NCBI GenBank assembly: GCA_049589355.1
Contig: JBAWAP010000248.1
Coordinates: 1 to 30,874 of the forward strand
Direction of reading: 5' to 3'
Length of the DNA: 30,874 bases
Source of the DNA: JBAWAP01 sp049589355
GTDB taxonomy: Bacteria > Chloroflexota > Anaerolineae > VGOG01
Below the pieces are notes generated by a model that was given only the letters and a program-made list of their open reading frames with translations, searched no databases and was not told the origin of the DNA. Positions within the stretch are counted from its first letter, which is position 1. Each line of letters opens with the position of its first letter. This document shows, one piece after another, positions 29,847 through 30,874 of this stretch. A program made the position numbers and the translations under genes.

Positions 29847-30007
29847 CCCGTTCACCCGTCGGCTCAGGAGCGAACTTCAGCGGGCTTCCTCCGAGCGGGG
29901 CTCTCAGTCCACGACCCCGCCTCCCTGGCGGCCTCCCTCCACCTACTTCTCTCCGTCACAACAGCCTTTAGTAGAAAGTGGTGTTCAATTGTCTGGTACA
30001 GACTCCA

Positions 30008-30364
30008 CTACGGCGTCAGCATCCGATCCACGATCCAGGCGAAAACACCCGTCACCGCCAGCATGGCCCCAATGACGATGCCGATGATCCAACGGAGCTG
30101 TATGCCCATCTCCCGGTGTAGCTTATCAATCTTGGCGTCCAGCCCATCGGCCCTGGCATCAATCTTGGCGTCCAACTTAGCCAAGCCGCCATCAATCTTG
30201 ACGTCCAACCGCTCCAAGCCACTATCGAACTTCTCATCCAGGCGTTGGACGCTTCGTCGCACCTCCCGCATCTCGTTCCTCAGATCCTGGATGTCCTCGC
30301 GCAGATAGGAGACTACCCACGGCACCTCGGCTTCCCTAAGCGGCACTCTGACCTCCTCAGCCAT
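30008..30364 (-). CDS. Small coiled-coil protein with C-terminal membrane anchor (copy 2)
   Basis: The 118-residue protein has 'VPWVVSYLREDIQDLRNEM', then a charged coiled coil built of repeated LDxKID-type heptads ('LERLDVKIDGGLAKLDAKID', about 45-75), then a hydrophobic helix 'WIIGIVIGAMLAVTGVFAWI' (about 90-110) and 'VDRMLTP'. It resembles the DUF1640/Bdr style of tail-anchored coiled-coil proteins, whose functions are mostly unknown. GGAGGGAG precedes the ATG. It is 13 nt after its near-identical neighbour; the two differ mainly in heptad number and sequence in the coil. Confidence 0.8.
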   Translation of the reverse strand: MAEEVRVPLREAEVPWVVSYLREDIQDLRNEMREVRRSVQRLDEKFDSGLERLDVKIDGGLAKLDAKIDARADGLDAKIDKLHREMGIQLRWIIGIVIGAMLAVTGVFAWIVDRMLTP

Positions 30365-30377
30365 GCTCCCTCCTACA

Positions 30378-30731
30378 CTACGGCGTCAGCATCCGATCCA
30401 CGATCCAGGCGAAAACACCCGTCATGGCCAGCATGGCCCCGATGACGATGCCGATGATCCAACGAAGTTGCACCGCCATCTCTCGGCGCAGCTCCTCGAT
30501 CTTGACGTCCATATCCTGGCGTAGCCCCTCGATCTTGGCATCCATTCCGTCGATCCTGGCATCCAACCGCGCCAAGCCGTCATCTATCTTCTCATCCAGG
30601 CGTTGGACGCCTCGTCGGACCTCCCGCACCTCGTTCCTCAGATCCTGGATGTCCTCCCGCAGGTAGGCCACTACCCAGGGTATCTCCGCCCTCTCCAACT
30701 CTGAAACCGGCGCTCTGACCTCCTCGGTCAT
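30378..30731 (-). CDS. Small coiled-coil protein with C-terminal membrane anchor (copy 1)
   Basis: This 117-residue tandem paralogue of the 30008-30364 protein has the same plan: a conserved 'PWVVAYLREDIQDLRNE' segment, a heptad coil ('LARLDARIDGMDAKIEGL') and the anchor helix ending 'VFAWIVDRMLTP'. The last 90 nt of the two genes are almost the same, so the duplication is recent or kept uniform by conversion. GAGGGGGAGAGGG precedes the ATG. The promoter at 30767-30795 drives the pair. Confidence 0.8.
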   Translation of the reverse strand: MTEEVRAPVSELERAEIPWVVAYLREDIQDLRNEVREVRRGVQRLDEKIDDGLARLDARIDGMDAKIEGLRQDMDVKIEELRREMAVQLRWIIGIVIGAMLAMTGVFAWIVDRMLTP

Positions 30732-30766
30732 CCCTCTCCCCCTCGAATCCTTGCTTACCTTCTGGC

Positions 30767-30795
30767 ATTATACCATCAAAGTCTCTTTTGGGCAA
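30767..30795 (-). promoter_or_regulatory. Promoter of the coiled-coil pair
   Basis: TTGCCC (30795-30790), a 17-nt spacer and TATAAT (30772-30767) with an extended TGG before the -10 box, on the minus strand. Transcription would start near 30760, about 30 nt before the ATG. Confidence 0.75.
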
Positions 30796-30852
30796 ATTGT
30801 CGTTGGCCTGGTCAAAGGGTAAGGACAACTCTTGCGGTTGCTCTTGCCTCCA

Positions 30853-30874
30853 GGGCGACCGCAAGGGTACGCCC
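30853..30874. repeat. Short palindrome at the right edge
   Basis: GGGCGACC-GCAA-GGGTACGCCC forms an imperfect hairpin with a GCAA tetraloop. It is probably a dispersed intergenic repeat cut by the window edge. Nothing coding is seen between 30796 and 30874. Confidence 0.5.

Larger units (their letters stand above)
29526..29965 (-). promoter_or_regulatory. T-box riboswitch (phenylalanine) of pheST
   Basis: On the minus strand the antiterminator bulge AGGGTGGTACCACGG (29589-29575) is the T-box consensus, followed directly by the terminator. Upstream, GACGGAGAGAAGTAGG (about 29957-29942) looks like the base of stem I. A TTC triplet at 29874-29872 in 'GAAGTTCGCTCC' is a plausible Phe specifier codon. 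Uncharged tRNA-Phe would pair with the specifier and bulge, block the terminator and turn on pheST. The region between stem I and the antiterminator is enlarged by two repeats (29762-29846 and 29627-29677). I see no clear promoter between here and the 30008 gene. Confidence 0.9.

Overview
The window reads as a piece of an anaerobic bacterial chromosome, most likely a Chloroflexota (Anaerolineae-type) genome. This is an inference from the long Thr-Pro tails on exported proteins, an 'FLPLVFKN' segment before one such tail, a T-box-controlled pheST operon, and intergenic DNA crowded with short palindromic repeats. Almost every gene is on the minus strand; the one clear exception is an exported protein at 22371-23438.

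Region 1 (1-8875, minus strand, transcribed right to left) is a redox operon. It runs acyl-CoA synthetase, molybdopterin enzyme 1, a ferredoxin with a GltD-type flavoprotein nested inside it, molybdopterin enzyme 2, a four-cluster ferredoxin, and a NarI/DsrM-like cytochrome b that runs off the left edge. The two Mo enzyme/ferredoxin modules are tandem paralogues. The logic is activation of a carboxylic acid to a CoA thioester, two Mo/W oxidoreductases, and electron transfer to NAD(P) through the flavoprotein or to the membrane through cytochrome b. The substrate is not known. A 78-bp MITE with TTA target duplications sits exactly at the stop codon of the fusion gene.

Region 2 (8926-15586) is a defence hotspot. 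Three related copies of one operon junction (a 39-nt hairpin, with a strong promoter and/or the 3' tail of the alpha-2-macroglobulin gene) bound two cassettes. Cassette 1 (13270-15389) holds an RNase-H-like/DUF3800-like protein and the AbiEi-AbiEii toxin-antitoxin pair. Cassette 2 (9288-12881) holds an M.PvuII-like N4-cytosine methyltransferase, a HEPN/MltR-like protein, a GHKL (MORC/Hsp90-type) ATPase and a small protein. I see no recognisable restriction nuclease, and this set is my best candidate for an undescribed defence system. The layout suggests that the alpha-2-macroglobulin gene once lay directly upstream of the redox operon and that the defence genes were inserted at its terminator.

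Region 3 (15521-25398) carries a large thioester-containing alpha-2-macroglobulin lipoprotein, a YfcE-type phosphoesterase, a secreted Thr-Pro-rich protein (plus strand), a PHP phosphoesterase and a DUF362 protein.

Region 4 (25525-30874) is pheS-pheT behind a phenylalanine T-box leader, preceded by a tandem pair of small coiled-coil proteins with a C-terminal membrane anchor.

Two themes cut across the window. One is a class of 'stutter' repeats: tandem 7-8-nt words, usually with an inverted counterpart, with a different word at each of at least eight loci. The other is palindromic REP-like elements. Both have entered coding sequence (pheT twice, the start of the Thr-Pro protein, the end of DUF362) and the T-box leader. 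I found no tRNA, rRNA or CRISPR array.
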